From JAFDVL01 sp043736395 (GTDB taxonomy: Bacteria > Acidobacteriota > Blastocatellia > RBC074): a DNA stretch of 19,444 bases. How positions within the stretch are numbered: the stretch's first letter is position 1; every line of letters begins with the position of its first letter. Below, piece after piece: positions 1 to 6,922 of this stretch. Under the pieces are notes generated by a model, which worked only from the letters and a program-made list of their open reading frames with translations, was not told the DNA's origin and did not search any database. A program made the position numbers and the translations under genes. The stretch spans positions 1 through 19,444 of the forward strand of contig JAYTCQ010000248.1 of NCBI GenBank assembly GCA_043736395.1, given 5' to 3'.

Positions 1-864
1 GGTGATTCAGTTCTTTCCGCTGTATCAAATAACCTGATCAAAAATTTCCCTGCCTTGCATATCAAAGGAGTAACATCTTCAGCCTTGATGGAACTGAGCG
101 GAACTTCTGTTGCCGCTCCGGTTGTCTCTGGAACTGTGGCTTTGATGTTACAGAAAAATCCAGGACTGACGCCTCCCCTCATCAAGGCGATTTTGCAATA
201 TTCCGCGCAGCAATTACCTAACGCGAGAGTTGCTCAGCAGGGAGCTGGCTTGCTAAATATTCCCGGCGCTTTAAGCCTGGCTGGGGTAATACGAAAAGAT
301 TTGTCGAGCGCCATTGCCGCAGGAACAATCAAGTCTGGTGATTCCTTATTGGCAAGCGGAGTCAAAATGCCTGCGGCAGTGACCATCATTGAGAAAGAAT
401 CTTTCAATTGGGGAGGTTACATCCTTGTCGGGGGAGCGCATATCCTGGCCGGTAAAGAACTCTTTACTCGCTACCAGCCAATCTACAATCCAAAAACTCT
501 GTGGACGCAGAAAGGACTTCTGTCGATTACACCCGTGATTGATCCTGATACGGGAGTTATCTCTACTTTCACCGAACAATCGGTGAATACAAAAACACAG
601 TTGGTGACGGCTGGTGTGACAGGTCTGGATAACGTGACAGGGTCAATGGGATCGTTTGTTTCAGGTGAATTTATCAGTGGCAGCCTGGCATCCGGACAGG
701 GAGTTTTATTCAGCGAAGGCGTGCTCTTTAGTGAAGGAGTCTTATTTAGCGAAGGCGTACTCTTTAGCGAGGGAGTCTTATTTAGTGAAGGCGTTTTATT
801 TAGCGAAGGAGTTCTCTTTAGTGAGGGTGTCTTGTTTAGTGAAGGCAAATCAAGTGGAGAATAA
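1..864 (+). CDS. Subtilisin-like (S8) serine protease, C-terminal part, 5' end outside window
   Basis: Reading frame 1 is open from the first base to the TAA at 862-864, so the gene begins upstream of the window. The piece carries the signature around the catalytic serine of family S8: S-G-T-S-V-A-A-P at about 97-120, with the nucleophile Ser codon at 106-108, followed by the usual helix with V-S-G-T-V-A-L-M-L. The catalytic Asp and His would lie upstream and cannot be seen. The catalytic domain seems to end near 280. A region of about 130 residues without a recognisable domain follows, then eight copies of the hexapeptide GVLFSE (700-843) and a seven-codon tail. Similar V-L-W-G-[DE]-x repeats occur at the C-terminus of AprX-like S8 proteases of acidobacteria and actinobacteria (recalled family knowledge). 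The protein is probably secreted, but the signal peptide is not in view. Confidence 0.88.
   Translation, partial: GDSVLSAVSNNLIKNFPALHIKGVTSSALMELSGTSVAAPVVSGTVALMLQKNPGLTPPLIKAILQYSAQQLPNARVAQQGAGLLNIPGALSLAGVIRKDLSSAIAAGTIKSGDSLLASGVKMPAAVTIIEKESFNWGGYILVGGAHILAGKELFTRYQPIYNPKTLWTQKGLLSITPVIDPDTGVISTFTEQSVNTKTQLVTAGVTGLDNVTGSMGSFVSGEFISGSLASGQGVLFSEGVLFSEGVLFSEGVLFSEGVLFSEGVLFSEGVLFSEGVLFSEGKSSGE
700..843 (+). repeat. Eight tandem 18-bp units encoding GVLFSE
   Basis: Eight units of exactly 18 bases lie in frame at the end of the S8 protease. Every unit encodes the same six residues, yet the units differ at third positions: Gly is GGA, GGC or GGT; Val uses all four codons; Leu is TTA, CTC or TTG; Phe TTC or TTT; Ser AGC or AGT; Glu GAA or GAG. 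The first five units alternate GGA...TTA with GGC...CTC, which suggests growth by duplication of a 36-bp dimer. There are no spacers, so this is not a CRISPR. Confidence 0.95.
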
Positions 865-870
865 ATTTGG

Positions 871-913
871 CGTCGAGTCAGTGTTTCAAGAAAACTGAAG
901 TACTGACTCGGCG
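871..913. repeat. Hairpin with 12-bp stem after the S8 protease gene
   Basis: CGAGTCAGT at 874-882 faces ACTGACTCG at 902-910 and the stem extends outward by three more pairs (one G-U). The loop is 19 bases. It lies just after the protease stop codon and before the GNAT start. No T-run follows, so a classical intrinsic terminator is not supported. It may protect mRNA ends or be a short palindromic repeat. Confidence 0.5.
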
Positions 914-966
914 ACTTGGCCGAATCATTCAAAGCAAAGATTTGTAATTTTAACAAGAGAAAAATA

Positions 967-1860
967 ATGACAAAAACCTCTCAAAAGAAGCTGGGCATGA
1001 GCGCTGTGCTAAGAAATCCGGAGACCAGTAATTTTCCGTTATTGTGTTCTTTATCTTCGTCAGAAAAAATGGAAGTTTTAGATTTTCTTGCCAGACGTCC
1101 GATTCATACTTTCGGACTTAATCGCTTAATTCAACAATACGGACTTGAAGCAGACGCCAGACTTGGCACCTATTTCGGGTATCGCGATGAGGCTGGAAAT
1201 TTGGAAGGCGTGGCCTTAATTGGACACTTTACCCTTTTTGAGACGCTTAACGATCAGGCGCTACAAGCGTTTGCAAATGTCGCTCAGCATAACGATGAGA
1301 TTCATTTGATGTTAGGAGAACAGGAAAAAATAAATAAGTTTCTCGGATTTTTTAATCAACGTGAAGCGCTCAATTCACAAGTCTTACAATATTTACAACT
1401 TGAAATAAACAGCATTGAGAGCACTGAATTCTCCGGCAATTTGTTACGACCGGCGACCGCCGATGATTTATCACAAGTTGTTGCAGCTCATGCGCAGGTT
1501 CTTTATGAAGAGCGCGGAGTGGATCGTCTAAAAATTGATCCTGAGTCTTTCAGACAGAATTGCCTCGACCGTATTAATCAGCAAAAAACCTGGGTATTTG
1601 AGAAAAATGGGAAGTTGCTTTTTAAAGTGGAATTGACCACCGACACTCCTGAAGTTGTCTACCTTGAAGGAATCTGGGTTCACGAAACAGAACGCGGACA
1701 AGGCCACGGTTATCGCTGCTTGTCGCAATTTCTTAAAAATGTCTTAGATCGAACATCCTCAGTTTGTTTGTTGCTGAGAGAAAAAAATCAAACTGCTCTG
1801 GCTTTGTATGAAAAGGTTGGATTCCAACATCGGGGATATTATCAGGCAGTATTCCCTTAA
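967..1860 (+). CDS. GNAT-family N-acetyltransferase with an N-terminal accessory domain
   Basis: This 297-residue protein ends in a GNAT fold, expected to move an acetyl group from acetyl-CoA to an amine. The acetyl-CoA loop R-G-Q-G-H-G is at residues 243-248 (pattern R-x-x-G-x-G), preceded by the strand L-E-G-I-W-V and followed by N-Q-T-A-L-A-L-Y-E-K-V-G-F, the usual final helix and strand. Residues of about 30 to 150 form a separate domain with the phrase R-R-P-I-H-T-F-G-L-N, resembling the DUF4081-type N-terminal domain of some GNAT proteins; that match is tentative. ATG 967 was chosen because a TTG start at 916 would begin right behind the hairpin, whereas ATG 967 has a purine-rich AAGAGA upstream. 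The next gene starts three bases after the stop, so the two are probably cotranscribed. The substrate cannot be told. Confidence 0.82.
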   Translation: MTKTSQKKLGMSAVLRNPETSNFPLLCSLSSSEKMEVLDFLARRPIHTFGLNRLIQQYGLEADARLGTYFGYRDEAGNLEGVALIGHFTLFETLNDQALQAFANVAQHNDEIHLMLGEQEKINKFLGFFNQREALNSQVLQYLQLEINSIESTEFSGNLLRPATADDLSQVVAAHAQVLYEERGVDRLKIDPESFRQNCLDRINQQKTWVFEKNGKLLFKVELTTDTPEVVYLEGIWVHETERGQGHGYRCLSQFLKNVLDRTSSVCLLLREKNQTALALYEKVGFQHRGYYQAVFP

Positions 1861-1863
1861 ATT

Positions 1864-4377
1864 ATGGATGACGCGACGAAGAAAATAAATGAGCGGTTTG
1901 CCGCTCCATTTATGTGGATCATTGGAGCGCTGGGAGTCTTACTCGTAGCCTTAGCCGCAGTGCGCTTTCCTTCGCAAAATTATAGTTTTTCAATTGTACT
2001 ATTCGCAATCATCACACTTGCTGTTGGTTCGAGAATGGTCGTGAATATCCAGAGGCTGAATATGAATATTTCAGCCTCTGATATTTTTATTTTTCTGGCT
2101 ATTTTTCAATTCGGCGGGGAAGCCGCGATCCTCTTGGCATGGTTGGAAGCCTATTGCACTTCATTTCGGTTTACTTCACGCATGAAGTTTCGTGCTTTCA
2201 ATGCCGGGACGATGGCGTGTTCGATCTATTTGACTGTCAAAGGATTGGGCTGGGTTTTTGGTTCACTTAACGGGGAGTTCGCTAATAATTTATCATTGAA
2301 ATTAATTCTGGCCGCAGGTGTCATGGCGTTCATACACTACATTATAAATATTGGTTTGATGACCTCTGTGGTTGCACTGCGTACAGGTCAAACATTTATC
2401 CAGGTTTGGAAAAATAATTATCTTTGGACCATCGTTGGATACTTAACCAGTGCTTCTGCTGCCGTACTTTCAGCGTCCCTGATTGCGCATTTGGGAATTT
2501 ACGCGGTAGTCGCTTTGACGCCGATTGTCGCCATTGTTTATTTCACCTACAAGGTTTACCAGCGGAATATCGAAACCTCAGCATTACAGGTGAAGCAAAC
2601 TCAGCAACACTTGTCGGAGATGCAAAAAAGCGAAGCCAGGTTTTTCAGCGCTTTTGAATATGCGCCAATTGGAATGGCCTTAATTTCTGCTAATGGAAAA
2701 TGTGTACAGGTGAATCGTTCGCTCTGCGAAATTCTGGATGTTCCGATGGACGAAATGTTATCAAAAAACTTTCAGACGTTTTGTCATCCGGAAGATCGAA
2801 CTCATTTTTTGAACCAATTCGGACGCTTGCTCAAAGAGGAATTTCCAGCACACCAAATGGAAACCAGATTTCAGCATGGAAGCGGAATTGAAATCTGGAC
2901 GATTGCCAGCATCTCATTAATTCGCGATGCCCAGACGCAAGAGCATCACGCCATCGTTCAAATTCAGGACATCACCGATCGCAAACGTGCCGAAGATCAA
3001 CTACGTTTTGATTCCATTCACGATGCGCTGACCGGCTTAGCCAATCGCACCCTATTAATTGATCGTCTGGAAATTGCCATGTCACGCGCGAACCGGCATG
3101 CCGATTCATTGTTTGCTCTGGTCTTCGTTGACCTGGATCGTTTCAAGGTTGTGAATGACAGCTTAGGCCATCTGGTCGGGGATCAACTGCTCAGAGAAAT
3201 CGCACATCGAATGCGCAGCTGTTTGCGCAACGGCGATACGCTGGCTCGCCTGGGTGGAGACGAATTTGTTCTGCTGCTGGACGATATTAGCGGAGCCGGA
3301 GAAGCCACTGAAATTGCCAATCGCATTCAAGGCGCTATAGGCGTTCCTTTCCGCTGGAATAATCATGAAGTGATTCCTTCGGCCAGTATGGGCGTTGCCA
3401 TTTTTGATTCGAGTTATCAATTGGCTGAAGAATTGTTACGCGACGCCGACACTGCGATGTATCAAGCCAAAGCGCAGGGAAAAAACCGGCACGTCATTTT
3501 TAATAAAGGAATGCATACCCATGCGATGCAAGTGCTGGAGATTGAAGCCGAGATCAGAAGGGCTTTAGAGCGTGACGAATTCTATATGGTGTATCAGCCG
3601 ATTGTTCGATTAGGCAATGATTCACTCAGCGGTTTTGAAGCATTAATTCGCTGGCAGCATCCAGAACGCGGGCAAATCAGCCCGGCTGATTTTATTCCCA
3701 TTGCCGAAGACACTGGCTTAATCGTTCCGATTGGAAAGCGCGTGCTGGAACTTGTTTGCGCTCAGTTGAACGAATGGCAGGAGCGCTTTGACACTCCTTT
3801 GCCAATTGTCGTGAGTATTAATTTATCCGCCAAACAAGTCTCGCAGAATGATCTGGTGAAATCTGTTTCAGAAGTCGTGAAACGGTACGGCATCAAGCCG
3901 GAGCAAATTAAACTAGAGATTACTGAAAGCGCCGTCATGGATAATATTGAAGCAGCGATCGGGAAGCTGAAAGAACTTGATGAACTGGGCTTCAAGCTCA
4001 GCATGGACGACTTTGGGACAGGTTATTCCAGCTTAAGTTATTTGCACCGATTGCCGATTCATACTCTTAAGATTGATCGTTCTTTCGTGATGCGAATGGA
4101 AGAACATACCGAGAACGCTGAGATTGTCCGCACCATCATCATGCTCGCAAAAAACCTTAATAAAGACGTAGTGGCGGAGGGTGTCGAGACCGCCGAGCAA
4201 CGAGAGAAATTAAGAATGCTGGATTGCCAATTTGGACAAGGCTATTATTTTTCACGACCGTTACTTGTCAAAGACGCAGAGCACCTGATTTATCAAATGA
4301 TGACTGAAATCAAAGAATGGCAACATTTGAAAAAGAACAGCAAAGTCTTCGCTATCAAGGCTGTCGCTACCGCGTAA
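1864..4377 (+). CDS. Membrane-anchored PAS-GGDEF-EAL cyclic-di-GMP synthase/phosphodiesterase
   Basis: An 837-residue protein. The first 235 or so residues hold about six to eight hydrophobic segments forming an integral-membrane sensory region with no Pfam name I can assign. A short linker leads to a PAS domain (about 256-377, ending in D-I-T-D-R-K-R-A-E), then GGDEF (about 380-545) and EAL (about 565-815). The active-site GGDEF is intact at 464-468 and the inhibitory I-site RxxD is present as R-N-G-D at 455-458, five residues before it. In the EAL half, E-A-L at 592-594, E-I-T-E-S, D-D-F-G-T-G-Y-S-S, L-K-I-D-R-S-F and E-G-V-E-T are all present. Both cyclase and phosphodiesterase activity are therefore possible, with net direction perhaps set by the PAS and membrane domains. 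It follows the GNAT gene with a three-base gap. Confidence 0.93.
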   Translation: MDDATKKINERFAAPFMWIIGALGVLLVALAAVRFPSQNYSFSIVLFAIITLAVGSRMVVNIQRLNMNISASDIFIFLAIFQFGGEAAILLAWLEAYCTSFRFTSRMKFRAFNAGTMACSIYLTVKGLGWVFGSLNGEFANNLSLKLILAAGVMAFIHYIINIGLMTSVVALRTGQTFIQVWKNNYLWTIVGYLTSASAAVLSASLIAHLGIYAVVALTPIVAIVYFTYKVYQRNIETSALQVKQTQQHLSEMQKSEARFFSAFEYAPIGMALISANGKCVQVNRSLCEILDVPMDEMLSKNFQTFCHPEDRTHFLNQFGRLLKEEFPAHQMETRFQHGSGIEIWTIASISLIRDAQTQEHHAIVQIQDITDRKRAEDQLRFDSIHDALTGLANRTLLIDRLEIAMSRANRHADSLFALVFVDLDRFKVVNDSLGHLVGDQLLREIAHRMRSCLRNGDTLARLGGDEFVLLLDDISGAGEATEIANRIQGAIGVPFRWNNHEVIPSASMGVAIFDSSYQLAEELLRDADTAMYQAKAQGKNRHVIFNKGMHTHAMQVLEIEAEIRRALERDEFYMVYQPIVRLGNDSLSGFEALIRWQHPERGQISPADFIPIAEDTGLIVPIGKRVLELVCAQLNEWQERFDTPLPIVVSINLSAKQVSQNDLVKSVSEVVKRYGIKPEQIKLEITESAVMDNIEAAIGKLKELDELGFKLSMDDFGTGYSSLSYLHRLPIHTLKIDRSFVMRMEEHTENAEIVRTIIMLAKNLNKDVVAEGVETAEQREKLRMLDCQFGQGYYFSRPLLVKDAEHLIYQMMTEIKEWQHLKKNSKVFAIKAVATA
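2050..2094 (+). terminator. Terminator-like hairpin inside the GGDEF-EAL coding region
   Basis: CAGAGGCTGAA (2050-2060) pairs perfectly with TTCAGCCTCTG (2070-2080), an 11-bp stem with a 9-base loop, and is followed at once by a T-rich run (ATATTTTTATTTTT, 2081-2094). This is the shape of an intrinsic terminator in the sense direction, but it lies at about codons 63-77 of an intact gene, so any action would depend on poor translation. It could be a chance product of the coding sequence. Confidence 0.35.
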
Positions 4378-4506
4378 ATTTTCCTTTTCAGAATTCCTGC
4401 CGTAAGATTCAAAAGCCAAAAATATCCATCGCAGAAATCCCGTTTGGTGAAGTAATTCTCAGACGAGTTTTTGCCATATCTTTCAGTCATTCAAGGGTTT
4501 TGATCT

Positions 4507-5736
4507 ATGTCATTCAACCTCACAATTCGCGCCTTTCTGATTCTGATGATTTTTTTCGCAGGCTGTAAATCATCGGCAACACAGCCCGGCTATTCTCCGA
4601 ATCCCAGCCTGGCCGTAGTCGCGCGAAATCCGGCGCTCAATATTTTTGATGATTTTTTGAAAAGTGAAATTCCAGTCGCCGACGGATTTGATTTTCCGAT
4701 TGGCGACGCGAATGCCAAAGGTTCTTACACTGACAAAGCTACCGGAAAAACGCATAATGATTGGTATATCGCGACAAAATTCGGTGAACAGTACGCGCTC
4801 GGAATTCATCCTGCCGAAGATTGGAACGGACGCGGCGGAGGCAATACGGATTACGGTCAGGACGTTTTTGCGGTCGCGAATGGACGCGTCAAATTCGCGC
4901 AAAACTACGGTCAACCGTGGGGCAACGTCGTCGTCGTCGAACATATTTTTTATGAAAATTACGAGAAGCAAAAAATACTTTCCCTCTACGCGCATCTCAG
5001 CGAACTAAAAGTCGAGGCAGGTCAGGAAGTAAAAAGGCGGCAACCGATTGCGACTATCGGGCAAGACCCGAATAAAACTTTCGCCGCGCATTTGCATTTG
5101 GAATTGCGGTGGGACGAATCGCTCACGCCTTCGTATTGGCCTTCCTCAAACGGCAAAGACTTAGCGTGGATCAAAGAACGTTACGCGCATCCTTCGAATT
5201 TTATTAACTCCCATCGAAAATTATTTATCCCGCAAAACGAAGCCAAACTCGTCGTCGTAGATCAAACGAGCTACAAAATGCGCTTGTATAAATCCGGCAA
5301 AATGCAGGGCGAATACGACGTAAGTTTCGGACATGAAAAAGGACAGAAAAAAATTCAGGGCGACAATAAAACTCCGAAGGGAATGTATTTCATCATCCAA
5401 AAACATCGCGGAAAATTTGATGGCGCGTACGGCGAATACTACGGTGGACATTGGATCAAAGTGAATTATCCAAACCGCTACGACGCCGCACGCGGGAGGA
5501 GCGAAGGATTAATTTCCGCCTCGCAGGAAGCTACGATTAATTCCCGTTGGATGAATAAACAAGCGACGATGGAAAACACAAAACTCGGCGGCGGCATCGG
5601 CTTCCACGGCTGGATCAAAGAATGGAGCAACGACGGCCCGAGGCATCTTTCCTGGGGCTGCGTAGTGATGCACATTTTTGACATCAGTAAGATTTTTGAT
5701 GAGATGAATGAAGGTGCGATGGTCGTGATTTTATAA
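4507..5736 (+). CDS. Predicted lipoprotein: M23 peptidase-like domain fused to L,D-transpeptidase (YkuD) domain
   Basis: The N-terminus M-S-F-N-L-T-I-R then a hydrophobic stretch ending F-A-G-C (Cys20) looks like a lipoprotein signal, so the protein should sit at the membrane facing the periplasm. Residues about 95-205 resemble an M23/LytM peptidoglycan endopeptidase: H101 with D105, V-F-A-V-A-N-G-R-V, Y-A-H-L, and H-L-H at 195-197 for zinc binding. Residues about 250-409 are a YkuD-type L,D-transpeptidase: K-T-P-K-G-M-Y, H-G at 367-368, and S-W-G-C at 382-385 with the expected nucleophile Cys385. The common Arg after the Cys (S-x-G-C-[VI]-R) is Val here. The two halves would cut and re-crosslink peptidoglycan stem peptides. 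It stands alone with 129 and 271 bases of flanking gap. A weak AAGGG lies about 9 bases before the ATG. Confidence 0.85.
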   Translation: MSFNLTIRAFLILMIFFAGCKSSATQPGYSPNPSLAVVARNPALNIFDDFLKSEIPVADGFDFPIGDANAKGSYTDKATGKTHNDWYIATKFGEQYALGIHPAEDWNGRGGGNTDYGQDVFAVANGRVKFAQNYGQPWGNVVVVEHIFYENYEKQKILSLYAHLSELKVEAGQEVKRRQPIATIGQDPNKTFAAHLHLELRWDESLTPSYWPSSNGKDLAWIKERYAHPSNFINSHRKLFIPQNEAKLVVVDQTSYKMRLYKSGKMQGEYDVSFGHEKGQKKIQGDNKTPKGMYFIIQKHRGKFDGAYGEYYGGHWIKVNYPNRYDAARGRSEGLISASQEATINSRWMNKQATMENTKLGGGIGFHGWIKEWSNDGPRHLSWGCVVMHIFDISKIFDEMNEGAMVVIL

Positions 5737-5878
5737 GTCAAAAAATCTGTCTAGTAAATTTCTTATAGTTGCGACCAAGTCATGAATCATTATTCATTCG
5801 CCATTGTTCATTTTTAATTTCTTATCGGGAAAAAGCAGTTCTTAATGCTTATTGCGAATTTCAAATGGATGCGACCAA

Positions 5879-5956
5879 CGGTACAGTACGAGGAGCGGTA
5901 GCGACTTGGTAAATATTGAGAGTTACCAAGTCGCTACCGCTCCTCGTACTGTACCG
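5879..5956. repeat. Perfect 34-bp inverted repeat (78-bp palindromic element)
   Basis: The arms 5879-5912 and 5923-5956 are exact reverse complements, separated by a 10-base loop (ATATTGAGAG). The arm contains GGTACAGTACGAGGAGCGG followed by TAGCGACTTGG. The element fills part of the 271-base gap before the TPR-like gene. The preceding 140 bases are AT-rich with a small ATGAAT/ATTCAT palindrome (5782-5797) and no gene. A second small stem GCGCC-TTAC-GGCGC (5956-5969) follows directly. Perfect arms suggest a recently acquired or actively maintained mobile palindrome of REP or MITE type; no transposase is beside it. Confidence 0.85.
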
Positions 5957-5981
5957 CGCCTTACGGCGCATTTTGGTTAAA

Positions 5982-6002
5982 GGTTTCACCTCTATGGAAA
6001 CC
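5982..6002 (+). promoter_or_regulatory. Small hairpin covering the likely ribosome-binding site of the TPR-like gene
   Basis: GGTTTC (5982-5987) pairs with GAAACC (5997-6002) over a 9-base loop. The only purine-rich stretch in place to act as ribosome-binding site for ATG 6008 (GGAAA, 5996-6000) lies in the right arm, so the hairpin could hinder translation. The stem is only six pairs and may be chance. Confidence 0.25.
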
Positions 6003-6007
6003 GCTAT

Positions 6008-6910
6008 ATGAATGAAGACAACCTGAAACTTGAACTGAAGCACGCCATCGAATTATTTGTTGAAGGCATGATGCAGATTGATGTCACAGATAATTTTATT
6101 TCTGCGTTTTTAAAAGCGACAGAAGTTATTCAGCTTCCAAAAGAAGAAAGACTGCGGCAGTTAGCAATAGTACTTGAGAACGAAAAATTTACTGATGGTT
6201 GGAAAGGCTTGCTAAGAATTTATGACGCTGCCTTACAGGAGAATCCAACTGACCTGGACATTTATCATTCAATTGGAGTATCAGCAGGTGAATGGTGTGA
6301 AGACTGGAAAGAACCTGACTTAGCGAAACGAAAGGCGGCGACTGTAGATGGAAAAGCTGCTGTTACTGAAGGGCTAAAATTAGACCCGAAGGATGGAGAT
6401 CTTTCTTATGTTATGGGATCACTCTTTTACAATGAACCTTTCGAAGGAGAAGCCGAAAGAGTCGAGAAGAATGAGATCGCCTATCATTGGTTTTGTCGCG
6501 CAGTCGAAGTTGGCGCAGCGGAGATCGCAAAATTATATCGTGCTCATTGCCTCCACGATTTGCATCGGTGGGATGAAGCAATCGTTGCGTATGAAAGCGT
6601 CAATCAATTAAAACTTGAACTGGAATTGGCTACGTGGCGCGTTTATAAACTCAAAGAGCAAATCGCTTATTGTTATGCGCAGGCTGGTCAGCAAGAAAAA
6701 TCAATTACGTTATTCCTTGATTTTATTGATGAGATTTCGCACTTAGCAAGAGATGAAGATTTTGTGTTATATCACATTGTAAATTTATTTGAGCTAGTCG
6801 AAGCTGTAACCAAAATACTTCATGATGATGAATTGCTTAGACGCACACGAGAATTGGTAAAGCAGCTCAAGTTTGAATTTCTCTACGAAGAAAAGCTTGC
6901 ACTAAAATAG
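6008..6910 (+). CDS. TPR-like helical repeat protein, cytoplasmic, function unknown
   Basis: A 300-residue protein without signal peptide or membrane segment. The middle and end are alpha-helical and show tetratricopeptide-like phrases: N-P-T-D-L-D-I-Y-H-S-I-G-V, A-V-T-E-G-L-K-L-D-P-K-D-G-D-L-S-Y-V-M-G-S-L-F, R-W-D-E-A-I-V-A-Y-E-S-V, and I-A-Y-C-Y-A-Q-A-G-Q-Q-E-K-S-I-T-L-F-L-D. These spacings fit about three or four degenerate TPR units, which normally serve protein-protein contacts. No catalytic motif was found. The secreted metalloprotease gene begins about 12 bases after its stop, and the AGGAG for that gene overlaps this stop codon, so cotranscription and perhaps translational coupling are likely. 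A functional link with the protease is not shown. Confidence 0.72.
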   Translation: MNEDNLKLELKHAIELFVEGMMQIDVTDNFISAFLKATEVIQLPKEERLRQLAIVLENEKFTDGWKGLLRIYDAALQENPTDLDIYHSIGVSAGEWCEDWKEPDLAKRKAATVDGKAAVTEGLKLDPKDGDLSYVMGSLFYNEPFEGEAERVEKNEIAYHWFCRAVEVGAAEIAKLYRAHCLHDLHRWDEAIVAYESVNQLKLELELATWRVYKLKEQIAYCYAQAGQQEKSITLFLDFIDEISHLARDEDFVLYHIVNLFELVEAVTKILHDDELLRRTRELVKQLKFEFLYEEKLALK

Positions 6911-6913
6911 GAG
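6909..6913 (+). promoter_or_regulatory. Shine-Dalgarno AGGAG that decides the metalloprotease start
   Basis: AGGAG at 6909-6913 overlaps the TAG stop of the upstream gene. It touches ATG 6914 with no spacing, which would not work, but stands nine bases before ATG 6923, close to ideal. The start at 6923 is therefore preferred. Confidence 0.7.
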
Positions 6914-6922
6914 ATGCCCCGT

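Noticed and set aside
700..843. CRISPR-like array
   Set aside because: The units are contiguous without spacers and lie in frame in a protein gene.
483..956. Minus-strand ORF with S-L-N-K-T-P repeats opposite the protease tail
   Set aside because: It is the reverse reading of the 18-bp tandem array; the plus frame has the S8 motif and synonymous conservation, so the minus frame is a shadow.
916..966. Upstream TTG start adding 17 residues to the GNAT protein
   Set aside because: It begins directly after the hairpin, without a ribosome-binding site, and ATG 967 has a purine-rich leader.
5956..5978. GCGCC-TTAC-GGCGC stem followed by ATTTTGG as terminator
   Set aside because: Only five base pairs and a poor T-run, and it lies well over 200 bases after the nearest upstream stop; not enough to call.
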